From: Zingiber officinale
Lineage: Eukaryota; Streptophyta; Magnoliopsida; Zingiberales; Zingiberaceae
NCBI RefSeq assembly: GCF_018446385.1
Contig: NC_055998.1
Span: forward strand, 19,585,173 to 19,649,172
Length of the DNA stretch: 64,000 nucleotides
Direction of reading: 5' to 3'
Part shown: in pieces, positions 23,766 to 36,892 of the stretch
Layout: every line of letters starts with the position of its first letter
Position numbering within the stretch: position 1 is the first letter of the stretch
The notes under the pieces: model-generated
Databases searched by the model: none
Seen by the model: the letters and a program-made list of their open reading frames with translations, nothing else
Told to the model about the DNA's origin: nothing
Translations under genes and position numbers: made by a program

Positions 23766-24028
23766 ATTGGTATCAGAGCGGGGTCATTTTGAATCGGTGC
23801 AACCACCATTCAAAATATTTTTTCGTGGTATTTTTTAGATTTTCGGAGTCGATTAGAATTTAGCCTCATAGCTATATTCTAATTCTTTTTCCCCAGAATC
23901 GATTTTTCTCGGAATTGGTGCAACACCACCCGAGTTCGTGATCCATTTTTTTTTCCTTCCGCACTACTAAGCCAGGACCAAGTCCTGGGACATTTTGTTG
24001 GTTGTTTTTCGTTTTAGGTTAATCTGAA

Positions 24029-25587
24029 ATGGTCCTTCAAGAAGGCTACAGTACAGCTCGCCCTCCGCTATTCACCGGAGACGACTTCGGGTACTGGAAG
24101 GGTCGGATGGAGGCATATCTCCAGACTCACTTTGAAGTCTGGATGATTGTCAAAACCGGATTCCAACTACCATCTGATAGCGCCGGCAAACCACTACCGT
24201 ACGAGGACTGGGATGCATCTTTTATCAAGAAGGTGGAAGCAAATGCCAAGGCAATCTGCACCCTCCAATGTGGCCTATCAAAAGAAGAACTCAACCGCGT
24301 CGGCCCCTTCAACAGTGCCAAAGAGTTGTGGGAGAAGCTAATTGAACTTCACGAAGGGACATCCGACACCAAAGTAAAAGAGACCTAATTTTTAATAAAT
24401 TATTTAACATCAAATTGCAGGAAGGTGAAACAGCTGCCCAACTCCATGCCCGGATTCAAGATCTGCTCAATGGTCTTCATGCAATTGGACAGAAGGTAGA
24501 CAACCGGGACATCATAAGGTATTCTCTAAACGCCTTTCCAAGGAACACCTTGTGGGCATCCATGGTAGATGCCTACAAGGTCTCCAAGGACTTATCTACC
24601 ATTAAACTAGATGAACTTTTTGCAAAACTCGAACTTCACGAACAGACTAATGCACGCCCGACCGAGAAAGGGTTGACTTTGGTTGCAGGAACAGGGAGAT
24701 CGCGTGAGTCAAAAATCAAGCGGAGAACCAAACCTGAGTCAGAAGAAGAACCAGATTCGGAAGACGACGATGAACTTACAACTGAGATAGTCAACTTAGT
24801 AAAGAAGCTCTGCAATCAGAAGGGTCACATCAAGGCAAATTGCCCGAACCAGAAGGATCCAAAGAAACCCAAAAGAAAGAAGGCATTGAAGGCAACATGG
24901 GACGAGTCTTCTTCTGAGGAATCCGACGACGAAGAACTAGAACAGACGAACTTTCTCGCCTTGACAGCCCGGGACTACACCAACGGATCCGGAAGTGAGG
25001 ACGAATCGGAAGCCGAGTCCGAGAGAAGCCACGGATCTGCATCCGTTTCCGAAGGACCAAACCCCTCTGTAAGTAAAAATCGTTTATATAGCTTAATTAA
25101 TTATTTAATGCATAAAGTAGCTAAGTCCAAGATTCGAATCAAATCGCTTCTAAAGGAGGTAACACTCCTTAAAGAAACGCCTAACAACGAATCCTTAACT
25201 GATCAAGTTCAGACTGGAACCTCAACTCAAGTTCAAAAACTTGAGGAAGAGAATTCCAATCTGAAAAGTCAGGTAAAGGATTTGAAAACAACCCTAGAAC
25301 GATTTTCCTTGGGATCCAAGAATCTTGACTCGATTCTTGGAACACAAAGGGCAATCTATAATCGAACTGGACTAGGATATAAAAAGAAATATAAATCTTA
25401 CCTATCCTTAATAAACAAACCAAATAGTAAATCGGTCCAAGCTTGGGTTGCCAAGTTCAACCTGATCAATCAAGTAGGACTTGGACATTATTGGGTTCCT
25501 AAGGATCAAATACATTACCTCGATAAACCTTATCGAGACTATGATCCAGGGGGAGCTAGCAGAAAAACAATTAAAATTAATAATTAA
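24029..25587 (+). pseudogene. Copia-type gag of element D, frameshifted
   Basis: Starts MVLQEGYSTARPP, then DFGYWKGRMEAYL and AKELWEKLIELHEG up to 24388. A one-base loss near 24375, relative to element C, shifts the frame, and it resumes at 24415 with QEGETAAQLHARIQDLLNGL. The zinc knuckle is incomplete: CNQKGHIKANC remains, but the first Cys and about 24 upstream residues present in C are gone. A coiled-coil candidate follows (QKLEEENSNLKSQVKDLKTT), and the frame ends after GHYWVPKDQIHYL. Apart from the frameshift it reads well, so it is younger than the gag of C. Confidence 0.85.
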
Positions 25588-28371
25588 ATTTAAATTTCAA
25601 AATTCGTAATTTAAAATTCAAGTTCAAAATTCGTAATTAAAATTTAAAATTCAAACTCAAAATTCAAAATTCGAAATTAATTTAAAACTCAAAATTCAAA
25701 ATTCGAAATTAATTATTAAAACTCAAAATTCAAAATTCGAAATTAATTACTAAAACTTAAAATTTAAAATTTGAAATTAATTTAAAACTCAAAATTTAAA
25801 ATTCAAAATTAATTACTAAAATTCAAAATTCAAAAATTTGAAATTATTAAAATTCAAAATTATTAAAACTCAAAATTCAAAATTCAAAATCAATTATTCA
25901 AAATTAATTCAAAATAGAAGGAGGGTCCAGAATAGCTGGCAACTCCGAAACCTATCTACCCGAAATGGGTAAACAAGAGTAAATTACCCGACAGGGTAAT
26001 TAAGGTTAGAAAAAATGGGCTAGGTTTAACTTGACCCACGGTACTGGTGAAGTTTTTGGATGATAGTAAGTTAGGGAAGCTTGGGCATCGCATGTCTAGG
26101 AAGATATGGCTTCGACCTGGTGCATTTGGCCAAGTGGAACTAACCGAAGCTACCCTTAAATGGATCCTAACTAGTTAGACGAAGGTTTAGTATTAAGTTC
26201 AATGGGTAGGACTATTTGGAAAACCTCGAAGGTATGGTTACTTTAATGAGTTCCTTGTGACTCACCATAGCCCAGAAGTTTATCCAAAGAATGCTTACTT
26301 CTTGAACTCAAAGCTAAACCTGAATCTAACACAAAGTTAAATCAAACCCTTAAATTGAACCTCAATTCATCTCACAAAAATTATAGGAATCCTTGATTGA
26401 AAATTCAGATCAGGTGAGATGACTAAGTAATTAAAAACAAACTGATAATTAATTGAAATTCAAATTAATTTCAAAATTACTTCAAAACTTAATTTTAAAA
26501 TTCATTTAAAAAATCTTTTAAAAATTATTTTGAAAATCATTTTAAAATTCATTTAAAAAATCTTTTAAAAATTATTTTGAAAATAATTTTAAAATTCATT
26601 TAAAAAATCTCTTAAAAATTATTTTGAAAATCATTTTAAAATTCCTTTAAAAATTATTTTGGAAATCATTTTAAAATTCCTTTAAAAGTCCTTTAAAAAT
26701 TATTTTGAAAATCATTTTAAAAATTCATTTATAAGTCCTTTAAAAATTATTTTGAAAATCATTTTAAAATTCCTTTAAAAATTATTTTGGAAATCATTTT
26801 AAAATTCCTTTAAAAGTCCTTTAAAAATTATTTTGAAAATCATTTTAAAAATTCATTTATAAGTCCTTTAAAAATTATTTTGAAAATCATTTTAAAATTC
26901 CTTTAAAAATCTTTTAAAAATTATTTTGAAAATCATTTAAAAAATTCCATTAAAAATCATTTAAAATTTAATTTCAAAATTACTTGAAAAATCTTTTTAA
27001 ATCATTTAAAAATATTTTAAAACCGAATTTTAAAAATCCTTTAAAAATTATTTGAAAAAAAAACTCTTTTAAAAATCATTTAAAATTATTTGAAAAATAT
27101 TTTGAAAATTCATTTCAAAAATCTTTTGAAAATGCATTTCAAAATCATTAATTTTTTTAAAATCATTTCAAAATATTATTCAATTAATTTCAGAATGTTA
27201 TTCAATTAATTTAAAAGGGTTTAAAAATCTTTAATTCTCAAATCATATTATAAAATTATGATTACAAATGTTAACTCCATCTCACGTTCACTCATATGCT
27301 AAACATGCTTGTTTATCTAGAATGAGTGAGATGGAAAGATAGAAAAATTATTTTTTAACCTCTCATGCTTGGACTCCTGAACTCAAAGAATTTATTAAGG
27401 CATTTATTAAGGGGAAGTGATTTTAAATTGGTTTTAAAATTAGTTTTTCGTTAAAATAAAATTTTAACTTGACCTTAAAATTAAAAACTAATTCTTACTT
27501 ATCTTCAAAAATTAAGGTTATTCTTAACTTAACTTTAAAATTGAAATTATTTATGACCTGGCTTTTAAATTATAACTCTTCTAGAATGTTTTCAAAGTTA
27601 AGCCTTTATGTAAAACCTCTTTAAGCTAAGTACTTTATCAAGTCTTCTTTAACTAAGCTTAGTTAGACTATACTCTAAACTTAGCTATTTGGCAAGAAGT
27701 TTTCTCAAGGCAATCATTTTTAAGCTGAATATATAGCTAAGTATTTTCAAATTTAGCTAAGTATTTTTTAAAGTTAAAAAAAATATATATTAGCTAAGTG
27801 TCTCTCAAAGCAAAATAACCTTATCTTAGCTAAAAGTATCTCTCAAACTAAAGGAAATAATAAGTTTAAGCATGTCTGTACTTAAGGGATCTGATACCTG
27901 ATCAAAACAAATTTTGACTCATGCTTGGTCTTTAGGGCTCTGATACCTTACTAAAACAAAATGGCAAGCTATTAAACATTAAGGTTATCTCTTCTCCTTT
28001 GCCTTAAGTATTCTTGAAATTCATTTCAAAAACATGCCTTAAACAACTTTTCAAAAACTTCTCCAAATTTAAAACTTTCAAGTGTCCTCTATTTTGAAAT
28101 TTTTTTTTGGAATTTTGTTAGAAAATTATTTAAGCTGAAACTTTTTCGAAAATTCGTTAAGTTAAAATTTTTTTCTTAAGTTAGAAAATTCTTTAAAGTT
28201 TGAAAAATTTTGTTAAGCTGCAATTAACTTCTTTAAGTTGAAAATTTTCCTTGGAAATTTTCTTTAAAAAACCTGAATATTTTTCCGAAAATTTATGAAG
28301 TTGAAAATTGTGTTTTGAAAATTTTTCTTTGAAAATTTTTGGAAACTCCTCAAAATACTCTAAGTTAAAAA
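25588..28371 (+). repeat. AT-rich repetitive interior of element D
   Basis: 25588-25910 consists of short aaaattcaaaattcgaaatt repeats. 26480-27000 is a minisatellite of about 45 bp built from attttgaaaatcattttaaa and ttcctttaaaaatt. The remainder (27000-28371) is AT-rich without a gene. Such interiors are typical of large non-autonomous LTR elements. Confidence 0.75.
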
Positions 28372-30263
28372 TGTTAGGACCTTCGGATGCGGCTAGAGGG
28401 GGGGGTGTGAATAGCCGACCTCAAATTATCGTTTCTTCCTACAATTTAGGTTAGCGCAGCGGAAATACAATGTAGAAACGAAAGTGGAGAAGATCAAACC
28501 TCAAACACGATGATGTAACGAGGTTCGGAGATGATACTCCTACTCCTCGGCATGTCCGTAAGGTGGACGAAGCCTATCAATCCGTCGGTGGATGAGACCC
28601 CGGATAACCGGCTAATATGAACTCCTTCTGGGTGGAGAAACCTCGCCACAATCTCTTTTGCAACAGCAATAAAGGAGTACAAGAAATAAAGCAAGAAACA
28701 ATGGATAATATGAATGTAAATACACTCTACCAAGTTTGCTTGCCTTTTTCTCGTCGACTGGAGTCCGTTGATGAAGCAGCAACTTCACGGATGATGCCAA
28801 CAGCAGCTGATCAACCAGTCGAGGGAAGCTCACACGAAGCTTCAGCAAAGAGGAGCTCACCAAAGCTCAAATCGCAGTAAGGAGGAAGAGCAAGAAGTGT
28901 TGAGGCGCTCAGCATCTGATTTATATCTGCACCTGCGAAGAAGAAGACAAAGAACAACACAGAAATCTAGCCGTTGTGTCGCAACGGCTAGACCTGGACC
29001 GATCAGGCTCCACCCTGATCGGTCTGGGAGCCATCTGATCGGTCTATGGACCGATCAGGCCCTAGGCTGATCGGTCCCCAGATCGGTCAGCCATCTCTGT
29101 GAGTTGGCCTTAAAGCCTGATCGATCTGTGGACCGATCAGGTAACGCTCAGTAGCTTCCTGATCGGTCTGTGGACCGATCAGATAACCCTGAGTATCACT
29201 GGATCGGTCACCAGACCGATCCAATGCCTTAGAGCTATCCAGCCCTAAATCCTAAAGCCTTCCCGGTCTAGAGAACGAGCTACCGAGCCCTCTCTGACCT
29301 AATGCGGAAAGCGAGCTCACAGGCCCTCTCCGACTTCCATGTCGGACGAGAACGAGCTCAGGCCCTCTCGACCTAGTGCGGAGAACGAGCTACCGAGCCC
29401 TCTCCGACTTCCACGTCCGGTCCGAGAGCGAGCTGAGCCCTCTCGACCTAGTCCGGAGGCGAGCTACCGAGCCCTCTCGACTTCATCCGCTCCAGAGCGA
29501 GCTACAGAGCCCTCTCGACCTAGTCAGGAGAATGAGCTACAGGCCCTCTCCGACTTCATCCGGTCGAGGCAGGCTGCAAGCCCTCTCGACCTAGTCAGGA
29601 CGCAGCTACCAAGCCTCTCCAACTCTGCGGTCTGAGAGCAGGCTCAGCCCTCTCGACTTAGTCAGGAGGCAGTGCGAGCCCTCTCCGACTTCATCCGGTC
29701 CGAGCGAGCTCGAGGCCCTCTCGACCTAGTCAGGAGAGCAGTGCGAGCCCTCTCCGACTTCGTCTGGTCCAGAGAACGAGCTCCCGAGCCATCTCTGACC
29801 TAGTCCGGAGAACGAGCTGCCGAGCCCTCTCCGACTTCCCATGCCAAGCTTCCATACTTGGACTTCTCCCGTGCCAAGCTCCCTGCTTGGACTTTTCCGT
29901 GCCAAGTCTCCATACTTGGACTTTTCCCGTGCCAAGCTCCCTGCTTGGACTTTTCCGTGCCAAATCTCCATACTTGGACTTTTCCCCGTGCCAAGCTCCC
30001 TGCTTGGATTTTTCCGTGCCAAGTCTCTATACTTGGACTTTATCGAATCAAGTCAACTCAAGTCGGGTCAACCAGGTCAACCTTAACCGAAGGTTGCACC
30101 CACAATCTCCCAAGTTTGTATTCTTGTCAAACATCAAGATATAACTTTTCTATTCTCGTCAAACATCAAAATACAACTCGAGTCAGGTCAACTCGAGTCG
30201 GGTCAACCAGGTCAACTCGAGTCGGGTCAACCAGGTCAACCTTGACCTAAGGTTGCACCAACA
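28372..30263 (-). repeat. 3' LTR of element E
   Basis: 1892 bp, tgttaggacc to gcaccaaca. Modules: a TATA box (minus strand TATAAAT at 28919-28925), a GATCGGTC palindrome array (28995-29225), cgagctaccgagccctctc repeats (29270-29830) and ccaagctccctgcttgg hairpins (29840-30030). Confidence 0.9.
28995..29225. repeat. GATCGGTC palindrome array, LTR of E
   Basis: Units have a 10-bp stem, ctgatcggtc or tggatcggtc, a variable loop of about 4 nt, and the matching gaccgatcag or gaccgatcca. The matching array in the other LTR is at 34137-34385, and a smaller cluster is at 30768-30885. Confidence 0.85.
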
Positions 30264-31981
30264 ATCTCCCCCTTTTTGATGTTTGACAAAAACCATAATC
30301 AAGTTAGGTTAACCCGATAACCTAACTTAGGTTTTCTAATAGTTCTCCAATTAATGTTCTTCCTTGAACATTCTCCCCAAACTCCAATGTTCTTCCTTGA
30401 ACATTCTCTAGATATTTCTCCCCCTTTTTGACACACATCAAAAAAGAGTGAATCAAGGTTAAGAGTTTCCTCCTAATGAAAGTCCCATACCTTTCATTGA
30501 AACCCTTAATTTCCCCCTTGATACTAAAGATAATAATCAACTTAGTGATAATCTCATATCACTCATCCTCAGAAATCGAGTAAAAACTCCCCCTAAAAGT
30601 CAACTCCCCTTTGACCGATAGGTAAAACTCCCCCTAAAGGTCAACTCCCCCTTGACCATTGCACCAACAATGTCTTGGAGAGTTTCAATCCTTTAGAAAT
30701 CTAAAATACCAACTTCCAGCTGAAATTTCAAACAATCAGTCGAAAATCAGCATTTTGGCATGCTCAGCCCTTTACTGGATCGGTCACCAGACCGATCCAC
30801 ACTTCCCTGGATCGGTCCAGTGACCGATCCAGACCTCCCTAGACCGATCAGCATCCCCTCTGATCGGTCCACAAACTCTGATAGGGATTTCTGATTTTTC
30901 TCCCGAAATTCAGAAACCCCTAAAAAATCACAGAAAATTCCAAAAATTGTAAAATTTTGAGGATACATTCCTCATAACATATATTATCATGGAAAAATAG
31001 TTTTCTATGAAAATAACTTCCATTTTAAAATCTTGATACAAAGTTCGAAAGACTTTGAAATAGTTCAAGGTTAATCCATCTTTGTATCAACTTGCTCAAT
31101 AATGAATGCTATCACTAGAAAAGCTTCATCAAGGTTTTTCAAATCAATTTTGAAATGATTTTAAACAATTTAATTTAGGACCACAATCTTAGGGCTAAGT
31201 GTACATGACTTGTACGCAAGCTTTCCCTATGATCCTCAATTTAGAATTAGGCTCATCTAGGTACAAGAGCTATGCACCTTGATCCTAACTCATAATCCTA
31301 ATATCTCACACACATCTAAGGTGTATCAAACACATCCAAGTCAATTTTGATGTGAGATATGGGTTTAGGTCATCTTAAGCTAAGTTCTCATGCATTTTCT
31401 AGACAACAATTTGATTTCCATATCAAATTGAGTTTTTATCCTTAAATCAATTTAATTGATCATAAATACAAGAGATGATGACATGACATAAAATAATATC
31501 ATAAGTGAACATATGTGCCAATGTCATGATGTCATGGCATAAAGTATGAAACTCAAATAAGGCATGACATATAACTAACCTATGCATTATCATGACATTT
31601 CAAATGACAATAAACTAAATATGATGTCATGACATGACATATGACAAACAATATATGACAAATAACATATAAAGGTATAGAAAATATATAATTCTAGCCT
31701 TAGTTGCCATTTTGATAATTTTGATCATTTTGCCATAAATTCTATATTCCTAAGTGTAATAGATCTAAAATCGAATACTAAAGATTTTTAGATCACAATG
31801 TGCCAATTAGATTGACCCTAGAAAATTCCTCAAGTTTGGTTGGCGCATCCTAATCACCTTAGGAATAATTTTTAATTTCATTTTCAAGGCTTGGTTATAC
31901 CTTGAAACTTCCTAAAATGTCACCTTTTGCCATGATTAGGTTAACTACCTATCCAAATAAGGTGGGCACACCCTAAACCAT
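30264..31981 (-). other. Non-coding internal region of element E
   Basis: Polypurine tract at 30264-30280, then no gene. A GATCGGTC palindrome cluster is at 30768-30885. 31140-31980 is AT-rich with repeated catgacat motifs. Confidence 0.7.
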
Positions 31982-33453
31982 CTAGCGTGATGAAATCACG
32001 CTCTTAGGAACCCAAAACCTATTTGAGCTCATTGGGTTCACTAAATATTCACTAGGGATGACTTCCCTAGCAACCCTCCTAATGACCCTCCTAGGCTTTA
32101 AAGCCTTGGTCATTTGGGACTCATCAAGATCAACTCTAGGGATGACTCCCCTTGTGACCTTGGTGATGGTCTTCCTAGCCCTAGGTCTTGTTCCATAATC
32201 GAATGGAACATTATGGTAAGTGGGCTTGACCACTTGAGACTTAGGTTTGTGACTCAAACCTCTCATGTCCTTGGGCTTTTGCTTTTGACCCTTAGACCCT
32301 AGAGTTGACTTCTCCAAATTCTTAAGAGTCTTTTCTAAGGTGTCAAGTCTTGATCTCAAGACTTGATTTTCCTTCTCTAATACCTCAAGTTTTAATTTTC
32401 CATTTTTCTTTGAGGTATTCCTAGGCATATGTCTAGTTATTTTGGGATTCCTATCTAGGTTTTCCTTAACCTTAGATGAGTTAACTCTAGGGCTGACATT
32501 TCTAGCATTGTCCTTATCTAGGCTAACATGTTTGGCACCTAAGGACATGTATCGTTTCTATGGTTATCATGCTTATCATTATTGACAAATGCAATAAAGC
32601 TACTAGCATGTGTCTTATTAGAATTGCAAGGATATGCCTTAAAGGGTACCTTAGGGTTTGCCTTAGCTCCCCCCATAGATGTGCTTGGTCTCTTGTCCTT
32701 GTGAGGTTGCCTCCCCCTCGGACATTGGCTCCTATAATGTCCCCTTTGCTTGCATCGGAAGCACACCACGTGCTCCTTGCCCTTGCGTATCGGGACTCTG
32801 GCTTCCTTGACCTTTGGCGCCGGTGGAGTCTTCCTAATCCTCTTTGGACATTTACTCTTGTAATGCCCATATTCCCTACACTCAAAGCACATTATATGTA
32901 ATTTACTTGAAATTAAGGTGCTTGAGTTACCTAGGGTTGAGGATGGATATAAGCTCTCTTCTTCATCCCTTCCGGAGGTAGAGGTTTCTTCTTGCACCAA
33001 TCTTGATGAAGAACTCTCCTCCTCTTCTTCCTTAGATGTTGAGTAGCCCTCAACTTCTAATTCCATACCTCCATGATGTGAGCTACTTGGCTCACTTGAC
33101 TCCTCTTCATGACTTGAATTGGAGCTCTCCTCATGGAACTTAGCCAAGTTGTTCCACAACTCCTTGGCATCGTTGTATCCACCTATCTTATGCAAGACAT
33201 CATTATGTAATGAAAATTCAAAGATTTTCGTTACCTCGTCGTTGATCATGGATTGGTGGATTTGTTCCTTCGTCCACTTCTTCTTCTCAAGAAGTTCTCC
33301 TTCTTTATCCACCGGAAGAATAAAACCTACTTGTACACAATTCCAATTTACTAGGTTAGTCATAAGAAAATACTTCATTCTTACCTTCCAATACGCGAAG
33401 TCGTCGCGATCGTAGAAGGGTGGAATCGTGATGTCTTCTCCAAGTCGATCCAT
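31982..33453 (-). pseudogene. Copia-type gag of element E, one frameshift
   Basis: Begins MDRLGEDITIPPFYDRDDFAYWK, with ELWNNLAKFHEE, an acidic Ser/Glu-rich linker and two knuckles, CFECREYGHYKSKC and CFRCKQRGHYRSQC. The first frame stops at 32539; the next frame (32548-31982) continues with SLGAKHVSLDKDN, a coiled-coil candidate (LEKENQVLRSRLDTLEKTLK) and the end RFWVPKSVISSR. It is homologous to the gag of B along its whole length (shared knuckle spacing, QVLRSRLD, REVIPSEYL). Only one frame break was noticed. Confidence 0.85.
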
Positions 33454-33515
33454 TCTCTAGCTTGTGCTCCCCCGGGTGTTAATCCGACGAAGAGCAACCT
33501 TGCTCTGATACCACT

Positions 33516-35460
33516 TGTTAGGACCTTCAGATGCGGCTAGAGAGGGGGGGTGTGAATAGCCGACCTCAAATTATCGTTTCTTCCTACAATTTAGGTTAGC
33601 GCAGCGGACATACAATGTAGAAACGAAAGTGGAGAAGATCAAACGTCAAACACGATGATGTAACGAGGTTCGGAGATGATACTCCTACTCCTCGGCGTGT
33701 CCGTAAGGTGGACGAAGCCTATCAATCCGTCGGTGGATGAGACCCCGGATAACCTGCTAATATGAACTCATTCTGGGTGGAGAAACCTCGCCACAATCTC
33801 TTTTGCAACAGCAATAAAGGAGTACAAGAACTAAAGCAAGAAACAATGGATAATATGAATGCAAATACACTCTACCAAGTTTGCTTGCCTTTTTCTCGTC
33901 GACTGGAGTCCGTTGATGAAGCAGCAACTTCACGGATGATGCCAACAGCAGCTGATCAACCAGTCGAGGGAAGCTCACACGAAGCTTCAGCAAAGAGGAG
34001 CTCACCAAAGCTCAAATCGCAGTAAGGAGGAAGAGCAAGAAGTGTTGAGGCGCTCAGCATCTGATTTATATCTGCACCTGCGAAGAAGAAGACAAAGAAC
34101 AACACAGAAATCTAGTCGTTGTGTCGCAACGGCTAGACCTGGACCGATCAGGCTCCACCCTGATCGGTCTGGGAGCCATCTGATCGGTCTGTGGACCGAT
34201 CAGGCCCTAGGCTGATCGGTCCCCAGACCGGTCAGCCGTCTCTGTGAGTTGGCTTTAAAGCCTAACCGGTCTGTGGACCGATCAAGCAACGATCAGTAGC
34301 TTCCTGATCGTTTCTGATCGGTCTGTGGACCGATCAGATAACCCTGAGTATCACTGGATCGGTCACCAGACCGATCCAATGCCTTAGAGCTTCCCAGCCC
34401 TAAATCCTAAAGCCTTCCCAGTCTAGAGAACGAGCTACCGAGCCCTCTCTGACCTAGTCTGGAGAAACGAGCTACCGAGCCCTCTTCGACTTCCATGTCC
34501 GGTCCAGATAACGAGCTACCGAGCCCTCTCTGACCTAGTCCGGAGAACGAGCTACCGAGCCCTCTCCGACTTCCACGTCCGGTCCAGAGAACGAGCTACC
34601 AAGCCCTCTCTGACCTAGTCTGGAGAACGAGCTACCGAGCCCTCTCCGACTTCATCTACTCCAGAGAACGAGCTACCGAGTCCTCTCTGACCTAGTCCAG
34701 AGAACGAGCTACCGAGCCCTCTCCGACTTCATCCGGTCCAGAGAACGAGCTACCAAGCCCTCTCTGACCTAGTCCGGAGAACGAGCTACCAAGCCCTCTC
34801 AACTCGTCCGGTCCAGAACGAGCTCCCGAGCCCTCTCGACCTAGTCCGGAGAACGAGCCGAGCCCTCTCCGACTTCATCTAGTCCAGAGAAGCTACCGAG
34901 CCCTCTCGACCTAGTCCGGAGAAGCAGTGAGGCCCTCTCTGACCTAGTCCGGAGAACGAGCTGCCGAGCCCTCTCCGACTTCGTCTGGTCCAGAGAACGA
35001 GCTCCCGAGCCCTCTCTGACCTAGTCCGGAGAACGAGCTGCCGAGCCCTCTCTGACTTCCCATGCCAAGCTTCCATACTTGGACTTCTCCCGTGCCAAGC
35101 TCCCTGCTTGGACTTTTCCGTGCCAAGTCTCCATACTTGGACTTTTCCCGTGCCAAGCTCCCTGCTTGGACTTTTCAGTGCCAAATATCCATACTTGGAC
35201 TTTTCCCCGTGCCAAGCTCCCTGCTTGGACTTTTCCATGCCAAGTCTCCATACTTGGACTTTATCGAATCAAGTCAACTCAAGTCGGGTCAACCAGGTCA
35301 ACCTTAACCGAAGGTTGCACCCACAATCTCCCAAGTTTGTATTCTTGTCAAACATCAAGATACAACTTTTCTATTCTCGTCAAACATCAAAATACAACTC
35401 GAGTAAGGTCAACTCGAGTCGGGTCAACCAGGTCAACCTTGACCTAAGGTTGCACCAACA
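33516..35460 (-). repeat. 5' LTR of element E
   Basis: 1945 bp with the same module order as 28372-30263. The cgagctaccgag repeat is longer and more regular here (34425-35050), while the other LTR shows many 1-3-base losses in it. TATA box at 34064-34070 (minus). Confidence 0.9.
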
Positions 35461-35839
35461 AAAAAGAGCTCCTTTTTGCTATATCTCTTTAAGCAAAATC
35501 AATTCTAAGGTGTTCCCTTTCACTTGTTCCTTGCCTAAGTTAAAATGTTTTCTGCTAAATTCTGTCTTGAAAAGTTAAGTTTTTCAAAACTAGCTCATTT
35601 TTGATATATGGCAAAGGGGGAGAGTAGAGAAATTCAAAGAAAATATTTTAAAGGGAGCTTGTATTAAGGGGGAGCTATGACTATTAGTAAAAAATTCAAA
35701 GAAAATAACTTATATTAAGGGGGAGCTATGTTTATGCTTATCTTGCTATCACGCTTATCTTGTTTCTTGTGCTTATACATAACTGCATATTTTCTACTTA
35801 ACATTGAATTTTGGATGCCATTATCAGAAAGGGAGAGAT

Positions 35840-36891
35840 TGTTGGTGCGGGAAGCATCCGACGATCGAACCTTAGTTTTGATAATGACAAAGGATTCAAA
35901 GTTAAGTTAGTGTGTGATCTAACATGTTTGAATGAGTGTTTCAGGAAAGTCCTAGCTGCGGTTAGGCAGGTGAAAAACCCTATGGGGTGGTAACCTTAGG
36001 TCCTAGGGGGCGGTAACCCTAGGTGGAGGAAAACCCTAAGGGGCGGTAGCCTTAGGTCCTAGGGGACAGTAACCCTAGGTGGAGGAAAACCCTAAGGGGC
36101 GGTAACCTTAGGTCCTAGGGGGGTAACCCTAGACGAAAAGTCCAGTCGGTCTGGAGGACCGGACTGGCATCAGGTAAATCTCCTGAGTGGAGTAGGTGAG
36201 GACGCGTTCCCCGTAGAGGGAACAGTAGGCGTCGGGTCGACCTAGGGTTTTCGGTTGGAAATCCGAAGTCAGACTCGGACAGTCCGAAGACTGTCAGCTC
36301 TTTTTCACTTATGAATTATCAGATTCTAACATTGTCTTGCAGGGTATGCATTTGCTCGGACTAACCTTGTTTTGCAGGAGAAGCGGCTCCTGGAAAAAGG
36401 AGGTCCGGGCGCCCGGGACCAACTTTTATCCCCTGCGCGACTTCGTGACGTGGAGCAACCTGGTTGGCTGGCCACGTCACACTCCAGGCGCCCGGAACCT
36501 CATATAAAAGGAGGGTTGAGGTGCAGCTTTAAATATACAATCTTCTAAGCATTCTCCGTGCGACAAGCTGCTAACGTCTCGACTCAGAAGTGCTGCAACG
36601 ACAACCCGGAGCTTCAGTTTTAGTCTTTTTATTGTCGGTACAATATTCTTTTCTGCTTAAATTGTACTTAGCTTGTAATAGCTTTTACGAATTATAGTTG
36701 TTGCCCACCGGAAGCGATCAAGGATCGCGGGCCTTCGAGTAGGAGTCGTCACAGGCTCCGAACGAAATAAATCCTTCGTGTCCACTTTACTTACTTTCCG
36801 CTGCGTTATTTCTGAACAAGCTTTTACGATTTCGAAAAACGAAATAGCCACGAGGGCTATTCACCCCCCCTCTAGCGCTTTTGATCCATCA
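35840..36891 (+). repeat. 3' LTR of element D
   Basis: 1052 bp, very similar to 22685-23765. TATA box at about 36503. The length difference is mostly in the cctagg repeat (35980-36130). Confidence 0.9.
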
Positions 36892-36892
36892 A

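Larger units (their letters stand above)
28372..35460 (-). mobile_element. Element E: gag-only LTR element inside D
   Basis: LTRs at 28372-30263 and 33516-35460. On the minus strand: primer site TGGTATCAGAGC (33502-33513), gag at 33453-31982 (one frameshift), non-coding region, and polypurine tract (30264-30280, same sequence as in B). Target duplication aaaaa at 28367-28371 and 35461-35465. No pol. Organisation matches B, but the LTR sequence is different apart from TGTTGGTGCAA and GACC-rich starts. Confidence 0.9.
22685..36891 (+). mobile_element. Element D: gag-only LTR element inside C, split by E
   Basis: LTRs at 22685-23765 and 35840-36891 (TGTTGGTGCGGG to gatccatca), primer site TGGTATCAGAGC at 23768-23779, gag at 24029-25587, long AT-rich non-coding region, and polypurine tract (agaaagggagagat) before the 3' LTR. 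The flanks read tagac on both sides (22680-22684 and 36893-36897), with one extra A at 36892 between the LTR and the right copy. Element E is inserted at 28372. No pol was found. Confidence 0.9.

Noticed and set aside
29339..30250. Open frames in the LTRs of E (also 34879-35578)
   Set aside because: They translate tandem repeats (cgagctaccgag and ccaagctccc units), shift frame freely and occur on both strands.
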